A DNA stretch of 64,000 nucleotides from NCBI GenBank assembly GCA_016618085.1, contig JABLTG010000028.1:62001-126000 (forward strand), in the 5' to 3' direction. Each line of letters begins with the position of its first letter. Positions within the stretch are counted from its first letter, which is position 1. The notes beneath the pieces are model-generated. The model saw nothing but the letters and a program-made list of their open reading frames with translations, had not been told where the DNA came from and did not search any database. This DNA is from Neovahlkampfia damariscottae (lineage: Eukaryota; Heterolobosea; Selenaionea; Neovahlkampfiida; Neovahlkampfiidae). A program made the position numbers and the translations under genes. Positions 31,317 through 39,057 of this stretch are shown here, piece after piece.

Positions 31317-31422
31317 TTCCAAAATGTTGTCCTGAATTTTCATAAAAACATTTTTTTAATTTTCAGATATTTTTAATATTTGAAAAAATTTATTTCTAAC
31401 TTTTCAGGACAACAATTTGGAA
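31317..31422. repeat. ~100-bp inverted repeat, copy 3 (opposite orientation)
   Basis: Arms 31317..31336 and 31403..31422 pair at 19 of 20 positions, core GTTGTCCTGAA/TTCAGGACAAC. The segment after the left arm (TTTTCATAAAAACATTTTTTT-like) is the reverse complement of the right inner part of copy 1, so copy 3 is inverted relative to copies 1 and 2. It lies between two same-strand genes. Confidence 0.85.
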
Positions 31423-31466
31423 AATTTTGATATAAAGAAATTAATATAATATAATATATACAAGCG

Positions 31467-31691
31467 ATGAAGAAATTAAATCTATCTGAAGAAGAAAGAA
31501 AAGAATATTACAAAAGATATAATGCAGAATATTATCAAAGAAACAAAGAAAGAATGCAAGCAATAATGTTAAGACCTGTATTTTGTCCTCATTGTCACAT
31601 CGACGTGCCAAAATGTAGATACTTAAGACATTGCACATCAATGCGTCACCAAAGAAATGAACAAAATAATGAAAATATTGAATTGGTTTAA
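31467..31691 (+). CDS. Small zinc-finger protein of the fossil element
   Basis: A 74-residue protein. The N-terminal part is a charged, Tyr-rich helix (EERKEYYKRYNAEYYQRN). The C-terminal part has one C2H2-like finger: FCPHC, ten residues, then RHC and MRHQR. Small proteins with a Tyr/Lys helix and one finger recur in large DNA viruses and virophages (family impression, not a search). Its role is unknown; DNA binding is an inference. A TAATATAATATATAC leader precedes the start. Confidence 0.5.
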   Translation: MKKLNLSEEERKEYYKRYNAEYYQRNKERMQAIMLRPVFCPHCHIDVPKCRYLRHCTSMRHQRNEQNNENIELV

Positions 31692-31732
31692 ATTGGTTTA
31701 AAGAAATATGTAGATTATATATTATAACAAAT

Positions 31733-32041
31733 ATGGGATACATGAAAAACTTAGAAATTGAAAGAAAAAACTTAATTACTGATATGCAAAAAGTTATTAA
31801 ATTGACAATTTTAGCTGCATCATTGTCAGACTTATCAAATAATAAAACAAAGAAAGAAACTGAAGAAAAAACAACTGAAGTTATGTTGCTTCATTGTATG
31901 ACACTGAAATCATTTGAAGATGGTGACAAATTTGTAAAGAATTGTGAAAAAGATCCAAATTATTTGAACAGCAGAAAGAAATTAGTTAGTGAGCTTTTAA
32001 ATGCATGCAAAGAAGGTTTTGGAATTTGCACTTCAAATTAA
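31733..32041 (+). CDS. Small helical protein of the fossil element
   Basis: A 102-residue intact frame, mainly helical and charged, starting MGYMKNLEIERKN. The family is not recognised. A TATATTATA motif stands about 15 nt before the ATG. It follows the zinc-finger gene by 41 nt on the same strand. No intron and no CCAAT box. Confidence 0.4.
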   Translation: MGYMKNLEIERKNLITDMQKVIKLTILAASLSDLSNNKTKKETEEKTTEVMLLHCMTLKSFEDGDKFVKNCEKDPNYLNSRKKLVSELLNACKEGFGICTSN

Positions 32042-32086
32042 AATCATTTAATTGATTATCATTTTAATTGAAATGATAATTACAAA

Positions 32087-32155
32087 CTTATCAGATGGAA
32101 TTGAACCACGCTTACGGGTTATGAGCCCGTCGTCATCCCACTTGACCATGATAAG
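32087..32155 (-). tRNA. tRNA-Met (CAT)
   Basis: On the minus strand 69 nt fold into a full cloverleaf: acceptor 7/7 (CTTATCA with TGATAAG), D stem GTCA/TGAC, anticodon stem ACGGG/CCCGT with loop CTCATAA (anticodon CAT), and T arm with loop TTCAATT. The variable loop is only 3 nt, and the T stem has one C-C mismatch and one G-T pair. It lies at the edge of the fossil element, so it may belong to the element or be its insertion neighbour. Confidence 0.8.
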
Positions 32156-32194
32156 AAAAATACAATTTGTATCTTTCTTGTATTTAAAATAGGA

Positions 32195-32317
32195 ATTAAA
32201 GGTAGGAGTTGAACCTACTATGGCGTCACAATGTAACCTTTATTTGGAGTAAAGAATGTGAACTCATTACCGTCATGTTTCCTACATGATTACTAGCACC
32301 TTGCTAATTTCTTTAAT
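32195..32317 (-). ncRNA. tRNA-like structure of 123 nt, decoding identity unclear
   Basis: Ends pair perfectly (ATTAAAG with CTTTAAT on the minus strand) next to a canonical T arm (GTAGG, TTCAACT, CCTAC). A short D-like arm TAGC/GCTA with a 5-nt loop follows the 5' end. The remaining ~70 nt hold several possible helices but no clear 7-nt anticodon loop. It could be an intron-bearing or long-arm tRNA, a decayed tRNA or a tRNA-mimic. It stands 40 nt from the tRNA-Met on the same strand. Confidence 0.45.
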
Positions 32318-32340
32318 TTCTATATACTTATTTGAGATAA

Positions 32341-32496
32341 TTATTTTGTTTTCTTTCCATATAATCTCACTTGACCTTTTCTATAACATTCTAAATATGT
32401 TCCTTCCCTCTGTCCTTTCTTTGTGGGTTTTGCTCCACAATATGGTTTTAATGGCTTTCCTCTTTTCTTCAGAGGTGTTTCTCCTGCTTTTCTCAT
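32341..32496 (-). CDS. 51-residue basic protein of the fossil element
   Basis: An intact 51-codon frame: a Lys-rich start, then PYCGAKPTKKGQREGTYLEC and a QVRLYG end. The CG-x-KP...EGTYLEC...GQVR-x-YG layout recalls a short Cys-pair protein of giant viruses and virophages, by memory and not by search. It lies 24 nt from the tRNA-like structure and shares its strand. Confidence 0.45.
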   Translation of the reverse strand: MRKAGETPLKKRGKPLKPYCGAKPTKKGQREGTYLECYRKGQVRLYGKKTK

Positions 32497-32514
32497 ATAT
32501 CATTAGTTTAGATT

Positions 32515-32685
32515 TTAATTCTGGTATTTGTTTAGGTGTGCTTGCAAAATTGATTGTTTGACAGTTTCATCAGGATCTTTATTTACCACATTTGTGAATG
32601 TGATGGTGATCTTATTTCTCATTTCTCTGAAACCATTTTGAAAAATTTTATTGATTTCTAAGTGTTTTATTTCAAATTTGATCAT
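32515..32685 (-). CDS. 56-residue ORF at the right edge of the fossil element
   Basis: A short intact frame starting MIKFEIKHLEIN, 18 nt upstream of the 51-residue ORF on the same strand. No motif is recognised. It may be a real small gene of the element or chance; the AT-rich composition makes frames of this length common. Confidence 0.25.
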   Translation of the reverse strand: MIKFEIKHLEINKIFQNGFREMRNKITITFTNVVNKDPDETVKQSILQAHLNKYQN

Positions 32686-32746
32686 TTATTGCTTGACTTA
32701 AATATTTAATAATAATTTTTCTGTTGAATTTATTTATCCAATAAAA

Positions 32747-33126
32747 ATGCTTTCAAAAAAAGAAGTTTTGGAAGCAGTAAAACAAAATGGTTCTTCACTT
32801 AGATTTGCATCTAAGAAATTACAAAATGATAAAGAAGTGGTTTTGGAAGCAGTAAAACAGATAGTTCTTCACTTGAATATGCATCTAAGGAATTACAAAA
32901 TGATAAAGAAGTAGTTTTGGAAGCATTAAAACGAAATGGTTATTCTCTTAATTATGCATCTGAGGAATTAAAAGGGGACAAAGAAATTGAATGGATATCC
33001 AAAAAATATTTCAAATTCATCAGAGAAATTTCTGCATATAACGTTATGTTTCACTTTAAATATTCAAGTGAAAACAGAAAACAAATTAATTTTGATGAAA
33101 ATAATCCGTCAAAGAAAATGAAATAA
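32747..33126 (+). pseudogene. DUF4116-repeat gene remnant with a frameshift
   Basis: After a CCAAT box and ATG come three DUF4116 units of the form EVVLEAVKQNGSSLRFAS-KLQNDK. Comparing units shows the second is one base short (GTAAAACAGATAG against GTAAAACAAAATGG), which puts the rest in another frame. The end (KEIEWISKKYFKFIREI) matches the end of the large DUF4116 protein at 53454. It is thus a shortened, frameshifted paralogue, unless the missing base is a sequencing error. Confidence 0.6.
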
Positions 33127-33157
33127 ATTTATATAATATTAAATATTTAAAGTTTTA

Positions 33158-33351
33158 AACACAAGTGGAAATAATTCGAGTGGATGCAACAGTCCAAATG
33201 GTAACCATGCGGATTTCAAAAATACAATTATTTTTTTGTTTCATTCCTGAGCAGCAATGGTACTTGCAGAGGCCTCGCTAGAGGAAACTGGAATGAAATT
33301 TTAATTTCCGAGCGTGTTTATCTGCAAGTACCAACCTTGCTGCTTCTTTCA
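33158..33351. ncRNA. GC-rich structured-RNA candidate
   Basis: In a very AT-rich surrounding this ~190-bp stretch is visibly richer in G and C and has no coding frame. Its right half is a hairpin: 33251..33270 pairs with 33321..33343 over 20 bp, with one 3-nt bulge. Inner helices are possible around a GAAATTTTAATTTC core. The left half holds ATGGTAACCAT and ends in a run of seven T, as a Pol III terminator would. I do not recognise an RNA family. An inverted-repeat DNA element is the alternative. Confidence 0.4.
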
Positions 33352-33357
33352 TTCAAT

Positions 33358-34007
33358 TTATTCAGGAATACATTCAAAATGCGGTTTGGAATCATTCTTT
33401 CCAACTGGAATGACATACCTATTTTGATAAATCAAATCGATGTCTTTCGTAAAAAAATATACCTCTTTAACTTCAAATTCAACAGGTTTCCATTGTTGTT
33501 CCATCAATTCAATTGTCTTTTTTGCAGTCAATTCATCACCAACTTTTCCAATAGTGATATGATGTTGAAATCCTCCTTCTTGTTCATCAAATTTACCAAT
33601 ACAATCCGGAAATACATTCAAAATAGTTTGATGAAATTGTTGAAAAACTCCTTCTTCCTTTAAGTATTAAAATTAGTTTTGTTTTACTTTTGATTCTGCT
33701 TTTAGGAAGATGTTAACTTGTTTTTTAAAAATGAAATAATCAAATTCTTTTAACACAACTATGAAAGGTTCAATTTTTGACAATGGGACAGTTAATGATT
33801 TTACAGCATTTTTCATTTTTTTATATGGATAAAATGGTTTGACTAAAGTTATGTGTGGTTTTTCATTCACACTTTTTGAATTATAAATCTTTCTTAATTT
33901 ATTTATTTGAGTGAAAGTGTTTTCTGGTGGGCAAATTCCAACCTAATAATTAATTAAACTCAATGAGTTACAAATGAAGTTCTTGATGTTTTTTGATAAG
34001 TTGACAT
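33358..34007 (-). CDS. 2H phosphoesterase (2'-5' RNA ligase-like), copy A
   Basis: Exons 33972..34007, 33688..33942 and 33358..33657 (introns 29 and 30 nt), 196 residues. Two H-x-T motifs define the 2H fold: PHITLVKPF near residue 50 and HHITIGKV near residue 130. These enzymes hydrolyse or transfer 2',5' or 2',3'-cyclic phosphates in RNA processing or oligoadenylate turnover; the exact substrate is open. CCAATC stands about 45 nt upstream. Copy B next door is nearly identical over much of exons 2 and 3, so this is a recent tandem duplication. Confidence 0.8.
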
Positions 34008-34125
34008 TTGGGTTGACAAATTCAGTTCACTTTGATTGGTTTTAAAAAATAACTTGGTTCAATTCTAAAATTGACGTTTTTTTTTCCAGTGTTTCAAAGA
34101 AATATTTATAAATTATTGATTCAAT

Positions 34126-35005
34126 TTACTCAGGAATGCAATCAAAATGAGGTTTAGAACTGTTCATTCCCAATTGAACAACAAATCTGTTTTGATAAGT
34201 TGAATCGAAATCTTTTGATCGAAAATATACCTCTTTAACTTCAAATTCAACAGGTTTCCATTGTTGTTCCATCAATTCAATTGTCTTTTTTGCAGTCAAT
34301 TCATCACCAACTTTTCCAATAGTGATATGATGTTGAAATCCTCCTTCTTGTTCATCAAATTTACCAATACAATCCGGAAATACATTCAAAATAGTTTCAT
34401 GAAAATTTTGAAAAACTCCTTCCTCCTACAAATAAAGATGAGTAAATTTTTGTTTTACTTTTGATTCTGCTTTCAGGAATATCGAAACTTGTTTTTTAAA
34501 AATGAAATAATCAAATTCTTTTAACACAACTATGAAAGGTTCAATTTTTGACAATGGGACAGTTAATGATTTTACAGCATTTTTCATTTTTTTATATGGA
34601 TAAAATGGTTTGACTAAAGTTATGTGTGGTTTNNNNNNNNNNNNNNNNNNNNNNNNNNNNNNNNNNNNNNNNNNNNNNNNNNNNNNNNNNNNNNNNNNNN
34701 NNNNNNNNNNNNNNNNNNNNNNNNNNNNNNNNAATAATCAAATTCTTTTAACACAACTATGAAAGGTTCAATTTTTGACAATGGGACAGTTAATGATTTT
34801 ACAGCATTTTTCATTTTTTTATATGGATAAAATGGTTTGACTAAAGTTATGTGTGGTTTCTGATTTCCACTTTTCGGTTTGTAAATTATTTTCAATTTAT
34901 TAATTTGAGAAGTAGCTTTCTCTGGTGGGCAAATTCCAATCTAAAAAGTAAAATGATAAGAAAAATTACCAATGATGACCTAGATGTTTTTTGATAATTC
35001 GACAT
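34126..35005 (-). CDS. 2H phosphoesterase, copy B, crossed by an assembly gap
   Basis: Exons 34970..35005, 34459..34940 (with 100 N inside) and 34126..34425. Both H-x-T motifs are present, and the first exon (MSNYQKTSRSSL) parallels copy A. The N run is flanked by the same 127 bp on both sides (34506..34632 and 34733..34859). If the overlap is collapsed, exon 2 becomes 255 nt, exactly as in copy A, and one normal 196-residue gene results. Copy B differs from A mainly in the N-terminal linker and the last 30 residues. CCAATC lies about 35 nt upstream of the ATG. Confidence 0.75.
34633..34732. other. Assembly gap of exactly 100 N
   Basis: One hundred N is the usual filler for a gap of unknown size. 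The 127 bp left and right of it are identical, so the true gap is probably absent. Confidence 0.95.
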
Positions 35006-35074
35006 TTGATAGTTTCGATAATTGATTGGTTATCTAAAAATATCTTTTATTCAATTTTCAAATTGATCTGTTTC

Positions 35075-35809
35075 TTATGCTTTGAAAACAGAAGGACATT
35101 TATCTTTTGCGACACAAAACCTACAATTATTCATTGATGGCTTTGCAGGATATTTCTCTTCCCTTATTAAATTTGAAATTTTTAAAATCAATTTATGAAT
35201 TGAGTTCATATCTTTCTCATTTGGTTTATATTCAATAACTTCACCTGATTCAATTGATGATAAATAAGCTCTTTTTGGTAATTTTTGATATAAACGAACA
35301 TAAGAATAACAATAAATTTGTAATTGTAATAAACTAAATGCTCTGTTTAAATGAGTTTTAAATTCCATTATAATGACTTCATTATTCTGAACTTCTTTAT
35401 CTACTCTGTCAAATATACCGGTGAATCTTGTATTTTCTTCAATATTAAATGAAAACTTCTTTTCAATCAGTAACGGATTCGTATTTGATTTAAGACCTTC
35501 TCGTCTAAAAAAACCACTCAAATAATTCTTTCCTTTTAAAATCCAATCTTCTTCATTTTCAAGTTTTGGTTCAATTAAATTTACTTCTTTTTTCCATTCT
35601 TCCATGAATTTTGAATTTAAATCTTCAATAGAAATTTGGTTTTTATTTTTTTTTGCTTCTCCAAAAACAGCCACTGCTTCGTGAAGACTTTTCCCAAATA
35701 CAGTATGAACAGTTGGAATAAAAGGCATTTTCTCTACAAATTGATATTTAAATTTAAGTGGACATGATTGAAAAGCCTCCAAACGTGAGAAAGAGAGAAA
35801 CACTTTCAT
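35075..35809 (-). CDS. RecB/Cas4-like PD-(D/E)XK nuclease with Fe-S cysteines
   Basis: A 244-residue protein without introns. An N-terminal LEAFQSCPLKFKYQF carries the first cysteine. Then come HEAVAVF (motif-I His), GIFDRVD and IIMEFKTH (catalytic Asp and E-x-K), QLQIYCY, and a C-terminal cysteine triad CRFCVAKDKC. Together these make the Fe-S-bound nuclease fold of the PDDEXK_1 family, as in AddB, Cas4 and Dna2. Stand-alone versions act as DNA 5'-3' exonucleases in repair or organelle DNA turnover. The CCAAT box overlaps the start codon (CCCAATG). The same domain type occurs in the DNA2 gene at 48915. Confidence 0.8.
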   Translation of the reverse strand: MKVFLSFSRLEAFQSCPLKFKYQFVEKMPFIPTVHTVFGKSLHEAVAVFGEAKKNKNQISIEDLNSKFMEEWKKEVNLIEPKLENEEDWILKGKNYLSGFFRREGLKSNTNPLLIEKKFSFNIEENTRFTGIFDRVDKEVQNNEVIIMEFKTHLNRAFSLLQLQIYCYSYVRLYQKLPKRAYLSSIESGEVIEYKPNEKDMNSIHKLILKISNLIREEKYPAKPSMNNCRFCVAKDKCPSVFKA

Positions 35810-35836
35810 TGGGTGAAAATAAATTTTATTTTAAAT

Positions 35837-36507
35837 TTAAGTAGGTTTAATATTTTTTGAAAATTTCAATGGAAATGATAATGGTATTACAAGATATTTC
35901 ACAGAAATTGTGCCATCAAAATCCAAAGCAATTTGACCATTGTTATTTATATCATTAGCCATTTGTTGAATAACTGTATTTGGAACTTCACTTGTTGTAA
36001 GTCTGTAATTAAAAACAAGGGTAAATGTACTTGTTGCTTGAGGGTTAATTGTTCCAACGTTTTTTTCGTTCATTTTTCCAACAATTTGTGTTTTATATTT
36101 TACGTCCATAATGACACTTTCAATCGGTATTGGTACCATTCCTGTATAATTTGCACTGAATGTAGCAGTTCCTTGAACAATTATCGGTGGATTTGCGTTA
36201 GGATCAACTAGGTAACAAAAATAAAAAAATAAAAATTTGAAAATACCTGAGAACTGAATAAGATTGAATCCATCTTGTTTCACAGTTGGAATACGAGGAT
36301 AAACATAATATATTCCATATCCAGCTGCTCCAGCAACTCCAGCAGTCGCAATAAGACATAAACAACAACAAATTCCTAAAATGCATGATAAGAATAGGCT
36401 AACGGTTTAAAAAGTATTCTTAGATACCATCCTACACTACATGTTGCAAATAAACCTCCTCCAGAAGAAGCTTTTCCAATGGAAGTGTACTCTATTTCTG
36501 CAGGCAT
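35837..36507 (-). CDS. Membrane-anchored LEA2-like protein
   Basis: Exons 36428..36507, 36247..36398 and 35837..36207, 200 residues. A 29-nt first intron is needed to keep the frame. A Cys/Gly-rich membrane segment (about residues 28-62, with LGICCCLCLIATAGVAGAAG) is followed by a beta-rich domain with IIVQGTATFSANYTGMVPIP and a KYKTQIVGK strand, like the LEA-14/WHy fold. Such domains occur in stress proteins and in membrane-bound plant NDR1/HIN1 proteins. ATTGGTC stands about 22 nt upstream. Its role is unclear. Confidence 0.6.
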
Positions 36508-36731
36508 GATTTTAAAATGAGTTTGACCAATAAAACAATTTTAAATATTGCTGTTTCTTGTTCACTGGTATTTATTGTTTCTTCACTGTAAAAAAACTGC
36601 CAAATTAAGTTTTGGAATGGATTCGAAAATAAATTTTCCGCCAATGAAATTAATTCTCTTAATCGCCAATCATCTATTAATTTAGTTTGGACCAATAAAA
36701 ATTCCAGCTCATTTCCAAGTGGACAACAAAG

Positions 36732-39013
36732 ATGAAGTACTTATTTGTAACTCTCGCTGTTATTTTATGTGTTGTTCAATCACAATTCATTCAACCAAAA
36801 CAACCAGTTGTAAGAATTTACTCATTTTCACACTTATGTAGGCTCCTCCACGTACACCAAACTTTCAACCTGCTGAAGGTGGACGTGAATTAAATATCAA
36901 TTTTACTACTACTGCTTCAACAACTAATGCTGGAACTATTAAATTTGTCATTAATAATTATGGAATTCCTCAAATTCAATTAGTTTTCACAACAAAAAAC
37001 AACGAAACAGGAACAGACCCTATTGGTTTTTCTATGGACAGACTTATATCTTATAAAGATACCAATGGGCAAACAGGATTTCAAGAAGGTCAAGACCAAG
37101 TTTTACAAGTTTTCAATTTTAATGATATTCTTTTGAATACAAATTGGTCAGAAATTGATTCACAAACTTATACTTCTGGTTCTGCAACTATCTATAACAT
37201 CCTTTTCAACCTTACAAAACCAGATAACACATTTTCATGTGGTGTTTATTTTCACATTCAATGTGCTCCACAAGAAGTTTTGAATAATGCTACAAATCAA
37301 TACCTCACACCAAACGTTGTAAAAATTTCACTTTCATTAAAAAACATTGCTGGAATTGCTCCTGCAGCAACAGGACTTGCTCTTGGTGGAATTTTAATGG
37401 TTAAAGGTGGAATTCCAAAACCAAAAGTTCCTCAAAAATCACCAACACCAACACCTTCAGCTGCTCCAAAATCATCACCTTTACCAAAGATGTCAGGTGG
37501 TACAATGCCAAAAATGTCAGGACAACCAATGACTTCAACAATGCCAAAAATGTCAGGTCAACCTGCTCCTAAACAATCATCAGGTCCACAACCGAAACCT
37601 TCACAAGGAACTTCACCTAAACAATCATCAGGACCTCAACCACAACCTTCATCAGGACCTGGACCAAAACAATCATCAGGACCTCAACCACAACCATCAT
37701 CAGGACCTGGACCTAAACAATCATCAGGACCTCAACCACAACCTTCATCAGGTCCACAACCACAACCATCATCAGGACCTGGACCTAAACAATCATCAGG
37801 ACCTCAACCACAGCCTTCACAAGGTGTTCAACCACAACCTTCACAAGGACCTGGACCAAAACAATCAACAGGACCACAACCACAACCTTCAGGAGGTGTA
37901 CAACCACAGCCATCAGGGGGTGTACAACCACAACCATCTGGGGGTGTTCAACCACAACCTTCACAAGGAACTTCACCAAAACAATCATCAGGACCTCAAC
38001 CACAACCTTCAGGAGGAGTACAACCGCAACCATCTTCAATGCCAATGATATCTCAAGGAAGTTCTCCAAAACAATCACAAGGTGCACCTCAAACATCAAC
38101 AATGCCAATGAACTCAGGAGGTGTTCAACCACAACCATCAGGGGCTCCTCAAACATCAGTAATGCCAAAAAATTCAGGAGCATTTGATATGTTTGAAACT
38201 TTTTCAGTTCAAAACACAAAACCTGCGCCACCACGTCCTGCTCAACCTAGAAGACCAAATGAAAACAGAGATGGACAATCAAAAGTTGGATTAGCTTTCA
38301 ATTCTCAATCAACTACTGATGATGCATTTCTTTCTTGGGAAGAATACGTTGTTGTTTTGGAAAATAGTGTTTATTCACTCAAAAATGTTACTGTATCAAA
38401 CTTTACTGAATTTCAATATGAAAGACCAGCTCAAGTCAAACCAAATCCTGTGACATCACAAATGCCAAAACAATCTGCAATGCCGAAACAATCTGGAGGT
38501 CCACAACAATCTGCAATGCCTAAACAATCTGGATCACCAAAACAATCGGCAATGCCAAAGAAATCTGGAGGTGCTTTTGATTTAAGTCCAGATATGATGA
38601 ACATTGCTGCCAATTCACCAGCTCCAAAACAATCTGGATCACCAAAACAATCCGCAATGCCTAAACAATCAGGAGGTCCACAACAATCTTCAATGCCTAA
38701 ACAATCAGGTGGAATGCCAAAACAATCTGCAATGCCAAAACAATCAGGAATGCCAAAAGTTTCACCAAGTCCAAATCCAGTAAATCCATCTCGCCCACCA
38801 CCATTGAACAATGGAGGTTTACCATTGAAACCAGGTTTCACTTATTTAAGAGTGTGGTATAGCGTTGAAGGAAAACCAACAGAAATGGAATGGGATCCTT
38901 ATATTGGAGTTTCAGAAATTTTAGATTCAAACACAACATCAGATGCTGGCAAAACTTTACCATATTTATTGTCAATTCTTGTTTCAATTGTTTTTGTTGC
39001 AATTTTCAATTAA
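36732..39013 (+). CDS. GPI-type surface protein with Pro/Gln/Ser repeats
   Basis: Exons 36732..36809 and 36842..39013 (32-nt intron), 749 residues. A signal peptide (MKYLFVTLAVILCVVQS) and a beta-rich region (about 30-215) precede about 220 residues of PQPQPSSGPGPKQSSG-type repeats. A second set of PKQSAMPKQSGG repeats follows, then a short domain and a C-terminal hydrophobic tail (LPYLLSILVSIVFVAIF) after a small-residue stretch, the layout of a GPI signal. Ser/Thr/Pro density suggests O-glycosylation, as in mucin-like coats. Repeat number is likely variable between strains (inference). Confidence 0.75.
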
Positions 39014-39057
39014 AATTTCCAATTTTCAAATAAGCTAATTTTTTTATTTCAAAACTT

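Larger units (their letters stand above)
27240..32700. mobile_element. Fossil capsid-bearing element, Polinton-like virus/virophage type
   Basis: Parts in order are iterons and a TATA box, a major-capsid-like gene, inverted repeat 1, a penton-like gene (minus), an adenain-like protease (minus), inverted repeat 2, a 90-residue ORF, inverted repeat 3, a zinc-finger ORF, a 102-residue ORF, a tRNA-Met, a tRNA-like structure and two tiny minus-strand ORFs. The genes have no introns and lack the CCAAT boxes of host genes, which marks the block as foreign. No polymerase, integrase, packaging ATPase or long terminal repeats were seen, so it is partial. The capsid and protease regions look broken, with a handful of interruptions in all. 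The inverted-repeat arms are still near-perfect, so insertion seems fairly recent. The outer boundaries are estimates. Confidence 0.7.

Noticed and set aside
29047-31422. The three inverted repeats as plain transcription terminators
   Set aside because: One lies between divergent genes, where no 3' end exists, and their interiors are related, so they are a repeat family.
32286-32561. Hydrophobic 91-residue plus-strand frame
   Set aside because: It overlaps the tRNA-like structure and the Cys-pair ORF on the other strand; no start context.
34506-34859. A biological 127-bp direct repeat and a third 2H gene copy
   Set aside because: Exact identity up to a 100-N filler fits an assembly overlap better than a duplication.
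36204-36386. Cys/Trp-rich 60-residue minus-strand frame
   Set aside because: Out-of-frame reading of exon 2 of the LEA2-like gene; it vanishes when the 29-nt intron is placed correctly.
37785-38841. Minus-strand repetitive frames opposite the Pro/Gln/Ser-rich gene
   Set aside because: Shadow of the repeat; the plus-strand gene has signal peptide, intron and GPI-like tail.
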